From: Pectobacterium brasiliense
GTDB taxonomy: Bacteria > Pseudomonadota > Gammaproteobacteria > Enterobacterales > Enterobacteriaceae
Reading direction: 5' to 3'
DNA: 60,112 nt
NCBI RefSeq assembly: GCF_013449685.1
Contig: NZ_JACDSF010000043.1
Span: forward strand, 1 to 60,112
Made by a program: the position numbers and the translations under genes. The notes under the pieces are model-generated. The model did not search any database. It worked only from the letters and a program-made list of their open reading frames with translations, and had not been told where the DNA came from. The first letter of the stretch is position 1, and every line of letters starts with the position of its first letter. Positions 1 through 8,498 of the stretch are shown here, in pieces.

Positions 1-176
1 ATTGTACAAAAAATAGTTACGGGAAACAGCCTATTTGAACTTGGGCGGAGCTCGAAATTCTCACGTACTATATGTACGCTCTGGTTTCTCCGAGCTGTCT
101 GATTCCACATTGATTAGTGTCAAAAAACGTCTATTGGGGTATGGTCTTAATAATATTTAAAAGTCATTTAATATTG
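1..176. other. left-edge AT-rich non-coding stretch
   Basis: No gene could be supported here. It lies just downstream of the last glycosyltransferase gene of the LPS core operon. A short perfect hairpin (CGTAC/GTACG, 64-78) sits inside a longer, imperfectly symmetrical segment at about 45-105. It may be the 3' untranslated end of the operon or the edge of a neighbouring gene outside the window. Confidence 0.4.
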
Positions 177-1079
177 TTACGACTCATGAGTGGGGCGCGT
201 ATCAGGCACGATTTCAAATTTTGAGCGTGGGTGTGCGCCATTTAGTGTAAATTTGATTAAGTTTTTAGTTTTTTCCAAATTATTTTTTAATCTCAAAAAA
301 TCTCTTATACATACCCATAATGTACTTAGCGTTGATTTTTTGGAGTAAGCCTGGCGGATGAAAAATTTAAAATAGAATATTTCCATGTTCCTGAAACTAC
401 TTGTTGCTTCCTCTGGATTAAAAATAGCAAATGAATGGTGTACATTATTAATGCAATAAATTTCAATTGGTATCCCGCTATCGAGCATCAAATTTATTGT
501 GCGAAAGAGATCGCTATCGATGCCATAAAATGCCAATCTCTCTTCAAACGCATACTTACGAAAATTGACAATTTTTCTAATCATTCTAGCTGATAGCGTA
601 ATACCTGACATAACAGAGTTTATACGGACTTTAACTTTTCCCTCGTTAATCAGCGTTTCGTCATCACCATAGACGTGTGGATAGTTCTGGACGAGTATGC
701 CATCTTTCTCCGCAATGATTATTGGAACGATTATATCTCGATCGCGATGTAGATGTATATTCTGGAAAAATCTCGTTGGTAAGGAAGTATCTTGATCTAA
801 AATAGATATAAAATTGTAATTTCTTTCTTTAGATATAAAGTTATAAACCTTGGATAGCGCGAGATTCCTTGTGTCTTGATAAATTCTTACATTGATATTT
901 TTAGAGGCACAAGTGGAAAAAAAATTTTGTATATCATTTTCTTCTAATAGAATTGGGCCATTATTCCATATATTAATAGTTAGACTAATATTGTCCAGAC
1001 TACAGTCAGTGATACTCTGCAATGTTTCAGATTCTATAATTCTTGAATTATAAAGTATTACGATAGTCGTTATATTCAT
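177..1079 (-). CDS. glycosyltransferase family 2 (LPS core/O-chain type)
   Basis: A 300-residue protein resembling family 2 glycosyltransferases. It opens with an MNITTIVILYNS strand typical of the GT-A nucleotide-binding fold and carries an ILDQDTSLP segment at about residue 92, the DQD version of the metal-binding DxD motif often seen in rhamnosyltransferases. It should add a sugar to the LPS core or outer chain at the inner face of the cytoplasmic membrane; donor and acceptor cannot be read from the sequence. It is the last gene of the waaQ operon. The DNA is markedly AT-rich compared with waaQ-waaG, as is usual for the variable end of such loci. The family is fairly sure, the substrate unknown. 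Confidence 0.75.
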   Translation of the reverse strand: MNITTIVILYNSRIIESETLQSITDCSLDNISLTINIWNNGPILLEENDIQNFFSTCASKNINVRIYQDTRNLALSKVYNFISKERNYNFISILDQDTSLPTRFFQNIHLHRDRDIIVPIIIAEKDGILVQNYPHVYGDDETLINEGKVKVRINSVMSGITLSARMIRKIVNFRKYAFEERLAFYGIDSDLFRTINLMLDSGIPIEIYCINNVHHSFAIFNPEEATSSFRNMEIFYFKFFIRQAYSKKSTLSTLWVCIRDFLRLKNNLEKTKNLIKFTLNGAHPRSKFEIVPDTRPTHES

Positions 1080-1108
1080 GATGATTAATTTATATCCAAT
1101 AAACCAGA

Positions 1109-2119
1109 TTAAAATTTAATTTTTTTTATAAAGTATAATATAAAAAAACGAATATAATTCAATATCTTGCCTTGGTGACGCATGTGCTTGGCACAGTATC
1201 TCAGTTGGGTTGACGATTTTGCCTTTTCCAACGGTGAGTTTTCCCAAGGAGAATGTGATTTTGCAATTTGAAAATAGTGGCTGTTAGGATAATTAGCCCA
1301 TTCGTGCCAAGGTTTTGTGGGCCCGATATAATGAATAAAAATGACGTTATCTGCAATAAAATGCGTCGTATCTTTATTTAGTTCGTAGTTAATACTATAT
1401 TGATTATTATATTTTTTTGTAAGGAACAAAATTTTATCAACAAACAATATGTTTAAAATATCTTGATCTAAAAATGAAATTTTGTTTTTAACTTCATCAC
1501 TGTCAAGCAGAACCATGGCTTGACGACTAATATCTTCTTTTCCCCATTGAGAAATATTTATCAATAGAAAACCTGCATTAAAATAACCAGCACTGATCCG
1601 CTCATCTCCCAGCGCCTGTGCACGTTTGGTCCACCACGGGTTCTCGCCTTCAGTTACTACTGCGGCAAGATGATTCTCCAGTTTCAGTTCAACTAATTCA
1701 TCTACGTTTCCGTTACAGATTATATCTGCATCGAGGTAAAGAATTTTATCTTTTAATTCGTAAAAGTAGTCGGCAATGATAAATCTGAAGTATGTAGCGT
1801 AAGACCAGTTCTTTGTGCTGGGAAGTGACTTTAGTTCGTCACAATTCACAATATAAATTATGATTTGAGTATTGTATTGATGACTTAGTTTAGTGAATTC
1901 ATCTCTATTTTTTTTATCAAAAAAATCAGTGAAAACATGAAATGTGAAATTTGTTTGCTTATTGTTCAGTAAAATGGATGCTATAGATATCCCGCAACCA
2001 AAAATGAAGTTTTTGTCAATTCCATAGGCGATGTCTAGCGTTTTTTTCGACGCGTCTAAAGATATATTTTCGTTTAAAATAAACTTATTGATAATAACTG
2101 TTTGAGGGGTAAAATACAT
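1109..2119 (-). CDS. glycosyltransferase family 8, WaaI/WaaO/WaaJ-like LPS core hexosyltransferase
   Basis: A 336-residue protein with family 8 features: an N-terminal DIAYGIDKNF donor-binding strand, a YLDADIIC stretch holding the DxD metal motif near residue 128, FNAGFLLIN in the middle and HYIGPTKPWHEW near residue 263. In enterobacteria such enzymes (WaaI, WaaO, WaaJ, WaaR) add glucose or galactose from UDP-sugars to the outer core of LPS. The C-terminus is basic and aromatic (IRFFILYFIKKIKF), suited to membrane association. It lies 29 bp after waaB and 29 bp before the GT2 gene. It is AT-rich and probably acquired. Which family-8 member it equals cannot be decided without alignment. Confidence 0.82.
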   Translation of the reverse strand: MYFTPQTVIINKFILNENISLDASKKTLDIAYGIDKNFIFGCGISIASILLNNKQTNFTFHVFTDFFDKKNRDEFTKLSHQYNTQIIIYIVNCDELKSLPSTKNWSYATYFRFIIADYFYELKDKILYLDADIICNGNVDELVELKLENHLAAVVTEGENPWWTKRAQALGDERISAGYFNAGFLLINISQWGKEDISRQAMVLLDSDEVKNKISFLDQDILNILFVDKILFLTKKYNNQYSINYELNKDTTHFIADNVIFIHYIGPTKPWHEWANYPNSHYFQIAKSHSPWENSPLEKAKSSTQLRYCAKHMRHQGKILNYIRFFILYFIKKIKF

Positions 2120-2148
2120 GCTTTCACCATTATACGTTGTGCAATTAA

Positions 2149-3231
2149 TTATTTTTGTGATGCTGTGTTTATGACACTTTTAAAGGTACGATAATAGTTA
2201 TCATCATAAAAATCATGAATAGAGATTTTTATTATTTGTACATCAGGTGTCTCCCTACTCACAATAATTGAAGAGAGAATCGCTTGCAAAGCGTTCAGAT
2301 CCCTCACAGGATAAAGCTGCCCATTGATACCATTCCTGATGATATCTTCCGGCCCAGAAGGGCAATCACTGCTAACACAATAGATACCATAAGACATGGC
2401 TTCAAGTAACGTCATGGGTAGCCCCTCAAAGGCAGAGCTCATGACGAACGCGGAAACATTTTTAATATTATTTTGTACATATTCCCATGGCGCTGCATGC
2501 CAACCGTGCCAGTGGATGTGTGCGGCAATGCCCAATTTTTTAGCATACTCCTGACACGTCTGAGCATCAGAGCCATCACCAATAAAATGGCATTCCCAAT
2601 CACCTGTCAGCCCAGAAAAAGCGACCAACATATCTTTGAGGCGTTTTTGCCCTTCAAACTTAAGCCGTCCGACGTAGATAAATATGGCTTTTTCCGCCTC
2701 GGAGGGAGGGGGGATCACCGTGGTTTGTGGTGTTACTGGATTGAAAATGACCGCAACACGATCGGCAGGAACGCCGCGATCGACCAACTGTTGTTTGATG
2801 CCGGAACTGATCGCCAAGTGGTAATTGGCAGCCAACACGTGCTCTGAATGCTTTTTATGGTCAAGTGAATAGTGTATCCAAGAGACCAGCGGCAATGTTT
2901 TCTTGCTTGCGCGAATGGCTTGTGCCGCTACACGGCATGAAGGTGAATCAAAGGCAATAACGACATCCGGTTGGCTCTGTTTAATATGATGTGCCAACGC
3001 ACTGGCATGACTCAGTCGACGTAGAAATGAAATCTTGATGTTTGAACGGTGGCAAACGAATTTTTTCCCTTCGAGCCATGCTTTATCCATGCGGTCATCG
3101 CGACATAAAAAATATAGGGTGTAGTCGTTTTTTGTCTCGACGTCATTTTCAAGAAAACCCGTTACTTTTTTCAGCACGGTTTCTATACCGCCGAACCCAG
3201 AAGTGGCTTCACCAACAAAGAGTATGTTCAT
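2149..3231 (-). CDS. waaB: LPS alpha-1,6-galactosyltransferase-like GT4 (WaaB)
   Basis: A 360-residue family 4 (GT-B) glycosyltransferase. The opening LFVGEATSGFGGIETV, the FCHR..NIK..FLRR stretch, SLDHKKHSEHV, HLAISSGIKQQ, FIYVGRLKFEGQKR and SSAFEGLPMTLLEAMSYG all match what I recall of E. coli WaaB, which transfers galactose from UDP-galactose to the first core glucose. The C-terminal E-x7-E-type site (EGLPMTLLEA) is present. It sits in the waaQ operon 21 bp downstream of waaP. Base composition is intermediate between the conserved waaQGP genes and the AT-rich genes downstream. The donor sugar in this organism could differ. Confidence 0.85.
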   Translation of the reverse strand: MNILFVGEATSGFGGIETVLKKVTGFLENDVETKNDYTLYFLCRDDRMDKAWLEGKKFVCHRSNIKISFLRRLSHASALAHHIKQSQPDVVIAFDSPSCRVAAQAIRASKKTLPLVSWIHYSLDHKKHSEHVLAANYHLAISSGIKQQLVDRGVPADRVAVIFNPVTPQTTVIPPPSEAEKAIFIYVGRLKFEGQKRLKDMLVAFSGLTGDWECHFIGDGSDAQTCQEYAKKLGIAAHIHWHGWHAAPWEYVQNNIKNVSAFVMSSAFEGLPMTLLEAMSYGIYCVSSDCPSGPEDIIRNGINGQLYPVRDLNALQAILSSIIVSRETPDVQIIKISIHDFYDDNYYRTFKSVINTASQK

Positions 3232-3252
3232 AAGTGTTATCAGGCTAAGGCC

Positions 3253-4053
3253 TTACAAAGCCTTGCGCTCCGTTCGCACGCGAATCTTTTCTGCCTTTAC
3301 ACGTGCTTGTTGAAATAGAGGCTGTTCGTGTTGCAATGTTGTACGCAACGTTTGCCGATCAAAATAGATCGTTAAAAACCACAGTAAATCGTTTTTGGTT
3401 AAACCAATGTCGGTCGATGAAAAATAGAGGCCAATAAGATCTTTATTCCGCCAGCGCAGAGGAACACGATCGCGAAGTTGTGCTCGATGTAAATCAATAA
3501 CTGAAATTTTAAATTGCGTGTCTGTGGGTTGATAAGGCAGATGCAGTAAAAAATGGCAGATATAACAATCGCGGTGATTAATCCCCGCAGCGTGCATGTC
3601 GCGTACCATTTCTGCAACGCGACGGATAAGCCGACGTTTTTCTTTCACAGAGGGCGGATTAGCCAGCCAGTTTGCACAATAGTCTTCCAGACTCATCGAA
3701 GGGTTAAGATCTTCGGTAATTATGAAAGAATGACGTCGTAGTGGGTTTAACCCACGTTGGCCGAATCCAATACCCTTCATGGTATCTACACCCAGATCTG
3801 CCAGACGATGGATGGCTTGCCATTCACGATCGGCACCGAGTACAGGCAGTCTGAGTGATAGCAAATTCTTTAACGCTTCTTTGAGCGCGGTGCCACGATG
3901 TATTTTGATGAAGTAGGATTTTTCTTTTAGTACAAAACGTAGCGTCCGGCGACTTTCCAATGCGCGAAAAACGTCGCCATCCAATTTTTCAACTTCTTCG
4001 AAGGGATCGCGATCTTTCCATTCCGATGCAAACGGCTCTTTTAGTTCAATCAT
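3253..4053 (-). CDS. waaP: LPS core heptose(I) kinase WaaP
   Basis: A 266-residue kinase that phosphorylates the first heptose of the LPS inner core using ATP, a modification that lets divalent cations bridge LPS molecules in the outer membrane. The protein-kinase-like fold is visible: YFIKIHRG with the ATP-binding lysine near residue 50, the catalytic loop [11 protein letters not shown] near 160 and the metal-binding IDLHRAQ near 186. The length matches E. coli WaaP (265). It lies 9 bp downstream of waaG in the same operon, the usual waaQGP order. Confidence 0.95.
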   Translation of the reverse strand: MIELKEPFASEWKDRDPFEEVEKLDGDVFRALESRRTLRFVLKEKSYFIKIHRGTALKEALKNLLSLRLPVLGADREWQAIHRLADLGVDTMKGIGFGQRGLNPLRRHSFIITEDLNPSMSLEDYCANWLANPPSVKEKRRLIRRVAEMVRDMHAAGINHRDCYICHFLLHLPYQPTDTQFKISVIDLHRAQLRDRVPLRWRNKDLIGLYFSSTDIGLTKNDLLWFLTIYFDRQTLRTTLQHEQPLFQQARVKAEKIRVRTERKAL

Positions 4054-4062
4054 GCTGTTTAT

Positions 4063-5184
4063 TCACTCATCACTGCCTGAAATCAGCATCGCTGCTTTTT
4101 CAGGCAGGCTGTATAAATCTTCGCTATCGGCGAAATGGCGGGCGTTGTTAGCCCAGTTCAGTAATGTTTCCGGCTGATTCAGAGCATCATGTAGGGCCAT
4201 ATTCAACGATGTTTGTGCATAAGGTGAAGGGATAACAGCCCCTGCCCGCGCCTTGTCTATATAGGGCGCGTAGCCACACACGTCAGTCACCATCACCGGT
4301 AGTCCAGCGGCTATCGCTTCAAGTAGTACAATTCCCGCAGCTTCCTGATAAGCTGGATGCATCAACAGGTCTGCTGCGGCCATGAAATCAGGGATGTCAT
4401 CACGTCCTGAAAAGAAGCGTACGTTATTTTCAATGCCACACTGCTTGGCCAATGACAGATAGCGCTCCGGCTTATCTTGCCCGACAACGAAAAAAATGAC
4501 TTTCTGGCGTAATCCGTCAGGTAGACTCGCGATAGCCTGAATACTGCGTTCCACACCTTTACGTTTAAAATCAGATCCTACCTGAAGTAGGAAGATAGCG
4601 TTGTCGTCGATGCCTTGTGCGCGGCGAAAGGTTTGTCGAATGTCAGGTGCTTGACGGTCGTATTTTCTGTCGAGAGCGATGCCTGGTGGCAAAATAAAAA
4701 AGCGTTCATCTTGTGTGTTGTAGTGCTTCTTGAAATCTGCGATTTGTCGCTGCGTTAACATCAGCATTTTTGTGTGGCTATCGCGTTTAAAGACTGCCTT
4801 TTCAAAGGCGGCATAATGCCTGTAGCGTGGCATTAAGCGGTAGATTGCCCCTTTCTCTTGCTCGACTTTCTCGGCATAACAAACATCGGCAGCATAGTAG
4901 AAATCCAGCCCTGGCATTTTATTAAAACCAACAATCCGATCGACAGGATAGTGTTGGAGATGGCGTTGAACCCATTCACTATAACGCTGATTTCGTCGGT
5001 TATTGCTCATACCCGATACGGGAACGACAATAATCTCAAGGTTATCTGGCTGCTCACCTTGCCATGATAAAACATAGACGCGGACCTGATGTCCCAGCTT
5101 TACGCAAGCTTGAGCAATACTATAAAAATCACGTTGCAGTCCGCCGAAAGGGAAATATTTATACAGGCAGATGGCAATATTCAT
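4063..5184 (-). CDS. waaG: LPS glucosyltransferase I WaaG
   Basis: A 373-residue GT4 family enzyme that transfers the first outer-core glucose from UDP-glucose to heptose II. It starts with NIAICLYKYFPFGGLQRDF, the characteristic WaaG opening with the glycine-rich acceptor loop, and has QVGSDFKRKG and PAYQEAAGIVLLEAIAAGLP, the GT-B donor-site motif, near residue 285. The length fits E. coli WaaG (374). The start overlaps the end of waaQ by 4 bp (ATGA), showing translational coupling, and waaP follows at once. Confidence 0.96.
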   Translation of the reverse strand: MNIAICLYKYFPFGGLQRDFYSIAQACVKLGHQVRVYVLSWQGEQPDNLEIIVVPVSGMSNNRRNQRYSEWVQRHLQHYPVDRIVGFNKMPGLDFYYAADVCYAEKVEQEKGAIYRLMPRYRHYAAFEKAVFKRDSHTKMLMLTQRQIADFKKHYNTQDERFFILPPGIALDRKYDRQAPDIRQTFRRAQGIDDNAIFLLQVGSDFKRKGVERSIQAIASLPDGLRQKVIFFVVGQDKPERYLSLAKQCGIENNVRFFSGRDDIPDFMAAADLLMHPAYQEAAGIVLLEAIAAGLPVMVTDVCGYAPYIDKARAGAVIPSPYAQTSLNMALHDALNQPETLLNWANNARHFADSEDLYSLPEKAAMLISGSDE

Positions 5185-6254
5185 TGCACTTCCTCGTTTG
5201 TCGAACGATCTGCTAATAGACTATTTACCGCTTGAATAACCTCTTGTGCAGGGATGCAGGAAAGGTATTTTTGGTTCCTATCGAGATTTTTTCTTTCCGG
5301 CATCGGGTGATAGTCCCCAGCCCAAATAACGATACTATTGTCAGACCAGGGTCGCCATTTCTTGTGATCCGTTGGCCCAAATAGACAAACTACTGGGGTA
5401 TCGAGCGCAGCTGCCATGTGCATGGGAGCAGAGTCGACACCGAGATAAAGTTTGGCTCTATCGATTAATGCGGCGAGTTCCAGAAAACTGGTTTTACCTG
5501 CAAAGGTTATATTCGGTTTGTGCTTGCATAGAGCATAGATATCTTGAACAACATGAAGATCGTCCTGAGACGGGCCGCAGGTCAGTACCACTTCGATGCC
5601 TCTTACTTTCAGGTCGTCGATGACAGTCGCAAATTTATCATTGTCCCAGCATTTAAAAGACTGTCTCGCCGTAGGCTGGATGACAATATAAGCTTGTTCA
5701 CGTAGCTGTGGAGAGAGGCTGAACATACGATCGGCATCTTCCTCTCTGTAATACAGCGACATTCGATCTTTTTGCGTGGTCGGCTGTAAGTCGAGAGAAG
5801 AAAGCACGGAGCGGTTTTGCTCAACAATATGCGCCCCCATTGGCGGAACGCAGGTGCTGAAAAAAGAACGCCACATCTTTCCCTTCAGATTATTGCCCCG
5901 ATCGAGAGCAATACTGTGACATCCCAATGATTTCACCAATAGGGCAATTGGCCACTGGTCAGCTAAATTGACGATCAGATCGTAATTGTTTTGCTTAAGT
6001 TCGAGCCTGATTCCCTGGAAATTGCGGATCTTTTCCAAAAGCGTGCCAGTCTTTCTTTTGAGGCCATAAAGCTGATGTATCTCTGGATTGGCGGAGAGAA
6101 TTGGCATCGTATCCTGATACAGCAATACATCGATTTTGGCGTCAGGGTAATTGGCTTTCAGCGTGCTGATGAGCGGAGTGGTCAGCAGCATATCGCCATG
6201 ATATCTGAGCTTTACCACGAGAATCCGGTGATAAGGGATGATGCGTTGACTCAC
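5181..6254 (-). CDS. waaQ: LPS heptosyltransferase III WaaQ
   Basis: A 357-residue GT9 family enzyme that adds the branch heptose to heptose II from ADP-heptose. Visible are ILVVKLRYHGDMLLTTPL at the N-terminus and YLGVDSAPMHMAAALDTPVVCLFGPTD near residue 270, the ADP-heptose site of this family. The start chosen is GTG at 6254, preceded at good spacing by AAGGAAAA on the coding strand. It is the first gene of the core operon; its leader contains the RfaH target ops about 40 bp upstream of the start. Confidence 0.95.
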   Translation of the reverse strand: MSQRIIPYHRILVVKLRYHGDMLLTTPLISTLKANYPDAKIDVLLYQDTMPILSANPEIHQLYGLKRKTGTLLEKIRNFQGIRLELKQNNYDLIVNLADQWPIALLVKSLGCHSIALDRGNNLKGKMWRSFFSTCVPPMGAHIVEQNRSVLSSLDLQPTTQKDRMSLYYREEDADRMFSLSPQLREQAYIVIQPTARQSFKCWDNDKFATVIDDLKVRGIEVVLTCGPSQDDLHVVQDIYALCKHKPNITFAGKTSFLELAALIDRAKLYLGVDSAPMHMAAALDTPVVCLFGPTDHKKWRPWSDNSIVIWAGDYHPMPERKNLDRNQKYLSCIPAQEVIQAVNSLLADRSTNEEVQ

Positions 6255-6293
6255 TCGTTTTCCTTCATGTCATCAAAAGGTTAATTTTTACAG

Positions 6294-6330
6294 GCACGCT
6301 ACCGCCTTGGCTTAACAGCGACCAAAAGGC
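6294..6330 (-). promoter_or_regulatory. JUMPstart/ops element (RfaH recruitment site)
   Basis: Read on the minus strand the leader of waaQ contains GGCGGTAGCGTGC (6294-6306), the core ops sequence, preceded by GCTGTTAAGCC, the rest of the JUMPstart element. In enterobacteria RfaH is loaded here onto paused RNA polymerase and suppresses termination through long LPS and capsule operons. The rfaH gene is in the same window. Confidence 0.93.
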
Positions 6331-6335
6331 TGATC

Positions 6336-6364
6336 CTATCCATGTGGTGTGACAGCATGGATAG
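6336..6364 (-). repeat. 9-bp perfect inverted repeat in waaQ leader
   Basis: CTATCCATG (6336-6344) and CATGGATAG (6356-6364) are perfect reverse complements separated by 11 bp, just ahead of the ops element in the direction of waaQ transcription. It could be an RNA hairpin in the leader or a protein operator. No known regulator motif was recognised. Confidence 0.6.
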
Positions 6365-6421
6365 CTAATTTTTCCGCTATGGTACTAAAACCCACCCCCC
6401 TCTCACAGTAGTAATTACTAT

Positions 6422-6445
6422 TATATCCGTCATCTTGAAAGCTGC
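6422..6445. repeat. ERIC terminal relic
   Basis: TATATCCGTCAT followed by CTTGAAAGCTGC resembles the end of an ERIC element (compare the full copies at 31498 and 41399). Only about 24 bp remain. It lies in the 356-bp intergenic region between waaQ and the phd/doc module; the rest of that region holds the waaQ leader signals and the phd promoter area. Confidence 0.5.
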
Positions 6446-6540
6446 GCAGAGGTTACCTTTATCCACAGATTTCCGACCACCGCTGGTTTTTTGTTGTCAT
6501 GCCCTCTCTCGTTTGTCGAAAAGATGTTGAGCGCATTGAA

Positions 6541-6577
6541 TTGACAATTATACCGACTTAATTGTACAACTTAATTG
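6541..6577 (+). promoter_or_regulatory. putative phd-doc promoter and operator repeats
   Basis: A perfect TTGACA (6541-6546) is followed after 18 bp by TACAAC, a plausible -10. Within and after it ACTTAATTG occurs twice in direct repeat (6556-6564 and 6569-6577, period 13), and CAATTA/TAATTG form an inverted repeat (6545-6550, 6559-6564). Repeats over the promoter are expected for an autoregulated antitoxin. Confidence 0.6.
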
Positions 6578-6610
6578 AGATTAACCCGAAGCAATTTAAA
6601 GGAACATGCT

Positions 6611-6835
6611 ATGTTGACCATGACTTTCTCTGATGTTCGTCAGAAATTTGCCAAAGTTCTGGATACGGCTATCACGCAGCCAGTGACGATTACCCGTCGT
6701 TCAGCGCCAGATATGGTGGTCATCACGGCGGCACAGTTTGCAGAGTTGCAGCAGGCTAAATTTGAGGCTTCCCTTACCAAGGTAATGAGTAAGCCAAAGA
6801 ATCAGGCGCTGTTTAAGGAACTCGCTGATAAATGA
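6611..6835 (+). CDS. phd: Phd/YefM-type antitoxin
   Basis: A 74-residue protein beginning MLTMTFSDVRQKFAKVLDTA and continuing with VTITRRSAPDMVVITAAQFAEL, the N-terminal DNA-binding fold of Phd antitoxins. The C-terminal tail, rich in K, E and A, would wrap the toxin. The start at ATG 6611 has AAAGGA eight bases upstream; an upstream in-frame TTG at 6575 is within the putative operator and is not favoured. The stop overlaps the doc start by 4 bp. It should neutralise Doc and repress its own promoter together with Doc. Confidence 0.88.
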   Translation: MLTMTFSDVRQKFAKVLDTAITQPVTITRRSAPDMVVITAAQFAELQQAKFEASLTKVMSKPKNQALFKELADK

Positions 6836-7206
6836 TCTTCTTCTTAACCGTTGAACAGGTCATCGCTATTCACGACAGCCAGTTAGAAACCTATGGCGGT
6901 TTGGCAGGGTTTAGGGATATTGGTTTGGTGGAAGGTATGGTTGCCCGTGTTGAGAATCTTCACTCATACCAAGGTGAGAATGACCTACACGTGATTGCCG
7001 CGTCACTGTTGCTTTCTATAGCGCGCGGGCATGGCTTTAATGATGCGAATAAAAGGACTTCGGCAGCCGCGGCTATGGTGTTTCTTGATATGAATGGCGC
7101 GTCAATGACTCCGTCAGAAAACTTTGCTGATTTCGTGGTAATGGCTGCACAAGGGGGTTACGACGTGCATACCGTAGCGGAAGCATTGAAAAAACTCGCC
7201 GATTAG
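6832..7206 (+). CDS. doc: Doc family toxin (Fic fold)
   Basis: A 124-residue Doc toxin. The catalytic Fic motif is seen as HGFNDANKR at residues 67-75, with histidine, the phenylalanine, the acidic residue and the NKR anion-binding loop all present, so the enzyme looks intact. Phage P1 Doc phosphorylates elongation factor Tu and stops translation; the same action is inferred here. It is translationally coupled to phd (ATGA overlap). The stop is 2 bp from the stop of waaL on the other strand, so no room exists for a separate terminator. The pair is wedged between two LPS operons. Confidence 0.92.
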   Translation: MIFFLTVEQVIAIHDSQLETYGGLAGFRDIGLVEGMVARVENLHSYQGENDLHVIAASLLLSIARGHGFNDANKRTSAAAAMVFLDMNGASMTPSENFADFVVMAAQGGYDVHTVAEALKKLAD

Positions 7207-7208
7207 GA

Positions 7209-8498
7209 TCATTTCTGCTTTAACCATTTTCCAGTCAGCGTTGTGCCAAGACAAAACGCCATCAGCCACGCAATCAGCATGTCTCGTGAATAGAGAATGA
7301 CATCGCTAAGTCCATACATCAGTAAGGCAAAAAGCAGCGCAGCAGAGAGGTGGCTGCGTAGAACAAAACACGAAAAATAAAATAAAGAGGCATAGAGCAA
7401 CACAAGCAATATTGCTCCTGGTAATCCCTTGAGGGAGAAGGCATCAATCACGTCGTTATGCAGATGGACATTCAAATATCCCAACGCGCCTGATAATTCA
7501 GACTCTTGCTTTGCTTGTGCAACGATTCGTTCTGCACGCTGTTCGGCGGATTGTCCGAACAGGGCTTCTTCTCCTGCCTCGATACCGGATTGGTACATCG
7601 CAATACGCGCACCCACCGAGGTCATGCTGTTGTCCATACTATAGCTGTGTATATCGTTGATCAGGTCGTTGACACGTTGATAAAGCGTATTCTGGAAGAG
7701 GAATAAACACAGGAGAAGCGTGGCGGCTGAGCCGACGAATGCTTTAATAAGCAGGCGTTTATTATGCCTGACTTCTGACAATAAAATGGTCGCGCCGACA
7801 ATCGGGTAGACGAATATCGCTGCCCGCGTCTCTGTTAGCAAAATAGCCACCATCACTAACAGAAAATGCCCCAGATAAAGGTAATATTTATGCGGTGAAT
7901 CGAGTTTAAGCAGTGCCTGTGCGCTTAAGGCGCCAATGAACGTCAGAAAATAGGCTGCGCTAGTGGCCGTGCCAAATACCAGCCCAATGCGATGCATTCC
8001 ACTGAACCATGCCTGATAAAATGCATAGCCTAACGCTAGCACACAAATGACGAGCATATAGGCATGTAACCGTTGTAGCTGACTCCTTTGTGAAAGATGC
8101 AAGACCGTTAGCAGGGTAAAGGCACCCAGAATACCAGCATGGGCAGATGTCCTGTAGGCGTTATACACATAAGGTAAAAGGCTATCGGGTTGATAATAGT
8201 GGTGATACCAAATGAGATTGGTTAAGCCGATAGCCAGTAGGCAAAGTGGAATCAGTAACAGCCGCTTAGCCGCTATTACTGTTCTTAAGTGTGTCGCCAC
8301 ATAAAAAACAGATAGCGAGCCCGTGAGATAAAAAAGCCACCCGGCAATAATGCTACTAAATGGCATCACGGCTAATGTGAGTAAACAGCCGGGGAAAACC
8401 GCTTTAAGCGCGACAGCCGAACTTATGCTGGGCGTTTTTCCCAGTTCGTACCTTAATTCATTGAGCATGTATTTGTTCACAGTCGGGAGCGATATCAC
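7209..8498 (-). CDS. waaL: O-antigen ligase WaaL
   Basis: A 429-residue polytopic membrane protein with about ten to twelve hydrophobic segments and a large loop at about 270-350 containing [22 protein letters not shown] and LHNDVIDAF, the features of the Wzy/WaaL family. WaaL joins undecaprenyl-linked O-antigen to the lipid A core at the periplasmic face. It is the last gene of hldD-waaF-waaC-waaL. The GTG start at 8498 overlaps the waaC stop; an internal ATG at residue 11 is an alternative. Family members are poorly conserved, so the call leans on topology and position. Confidence 0.88.
   Translation of the reverse strand: MISLPTVNKYMLNELRYELGKTPSISSAVALKAVFPGCLLTLAVMPFSSIIAGWLFYLTGSLSVFYVATHLRTVIAAKRLLLIPLCLLAIGLTNLIWYHHYYQPDSLLPYVYNAYRTSAHAGILGAFTLLTVLHLSQRSQLQRLHAYMLVICVLALGYAFYQAWFSGMHRIGLVFGTATSAAYFLTFIGALSAQALLKLDSPHKYYLYLGHFLLVMVAILLTETRAAIFVYPIVGATILLSEVRHNKRLLIKAFVGSAATLLLCLFLFQNTLYQRVNDLINDIHSYSMDNSMTSVGARIAMYQSGIEAGEEALFGQSAEQRAERIVAQAKQESELSGALGYLNVHLHNDVIDAFSLKGLPGAILLVLLYASLFYFSCFVLRSHLSAALLFALLMYGLSDVILYSRDMLIAWLMAFCLGTTLTGKWLKQK

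Noticed and set aside
64-78. left-edge hairpin as a tRNA or small RNA gene
   Set aside because: The stem is only 5 bp and the surroundings show no tRNA-like or known RNA fold; the edge prevents judgement.
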